A stretch of DNA of 21,398 nt from Eubacterium limosum (lineage in GTDB: Bacteria; Bacillota; Clostridia; Eubacteriales; Eubacteriaceae): contig CAUEUD010000037.1 of assembly GCA_959020865.1 (NCBI GenBank), positions 1-21,398 of the forward strand, read 5' to 3'. This document shows, piece by piece, positions 21,307 to 21,398 of the stretch. How positions within the stretch are numbered: the first letter of the stretch is position 1; each line of letters opens with the position of its first letter. The notes under the pieces were generated by a model. The model saw nothing but the letters and a program-made list of their open reading frames with translations, was not told the DNA's origin and did no database searches. The position numbers were made by a program, and so were the translations under genes.

Positions 21307-21398
21307 TTGGAAAAGGATAGTGTTTTATCAAGCATGGTATCCGAGCTGCGCCGGGGGACACTGGTGCTCTGCGTGCTCAGCCAGCTAAAGATACCTAT
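21307..21398 (+). CDS. PadR-family transcriptional regulator (N-terminal fragment)
   Basis: Only 30 codons plus two bases lie inside the window. The start is TTG at 21307, eight bases after AAAGGAGG. The chain reads MEKDSVLSSMVSELRRGTLV and continues LCVLSQLKIP, which matches the first helix of the PadR winged-helix domain (SELRRGTLVLAVLS). These regulators are usually 105-180 residues and often sit next to the transporter or efflux gene they control. The target may be downstream of the window. This is the only plus-strand gene supported. Confidence 0.75.
   Translation, partial: MEKDSVLSSMVSELRRGTLVLCVLSQLKIP

Noticed and set aside
1..21398. CRISPR arrays, tRNA or rRNA genes, insertion sequences
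   Set aside because: No regularly spaced repeats, tRNA cloverleaf, rRNA segment, transposase or flanking inverted repeats were seen.

Overview
The window reads as chromosomal DNA of an anaerobic Clostridia/Eubacteriales bacterium, plausibly a Eubacterium-like acetogen. Support for this comes from the CD3324-family protein, an RsgA-RNHCP fusion, Gram-positive style GGAGG ribosome binding sites, an FNT-family formate/nitrite channel and a FecCD-type transporter behind a structured RNA leader. The species call is inference. Almost every gene is on the minus strand. The only plus-strand gene I support is a PadR-type regulator cut by the right edge.

Region 1 (1-11.9 kb) is one long minus-strand operon, read from 11.88 kb down to about 0.16 kb. 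It starts at a near-consensus sigma-70 promoter with a palindromic GntR/HutC-like operator at the presumed start of transcription. In order it encodes a transketolase split into two subunits, a transaldolase-like protein with an N-terminal extension, a class II aldolase, a PHP phosphoesterase, a Gph-like HAD phosphatase, four tandem DeoC-like aldolases of exactly 239 residues each, an FGGY kinase and a glycerol-1-phosphate-dehydrogenase-like (AraM/EgsA) enzyme. The set suggests that a sugar or polyol is oxidised or reduced, phosphorylated, cleaved by Schiff-base and metal-dependent aldolases, and fed into the pentose-phosphate pool. The substrate is unknown and no transporter gene lies in the operon. 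Past its end, a truncated gene at the left edge may encode the GntR-type regulator.

Region 2 (12.06-14.3 kb) holds rsgA fused to an RNHCP zinc domain, an ArsD-family protein behind it with a strong terminator, and a CD3324-family helix-turn-helix protein with its own terminator.

Region 3 (14.3-14.75 kb) has no conventional gene. It holds a perfect-consensus promoter, two very short ORFs and a terminator-like structure, so it is either a small RNA or a microprotein transcript.

Region 4 (14.75-21.2 kb) holds a FecB/FecCD/ATPase metal-type ABC transporter behind a structured leader, a SAM methyltransferase, a CoaC/Dfp-like flavoprotein, a possible 62-residue protein and the FNT channel. A second copy of the structured leader lies about 0.4 kb upstream of the FNT gene. 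Both copies look like molybdenum/tungsten-cofactor (Moco/Tuco) riboswitches with terminators. This would suit an organism using Mo/W formate dehydrogenase, but the class assignment is from memory of the motif and context. Between the second leader and the FNT gene is another short promoter-RNA-terminator unit.
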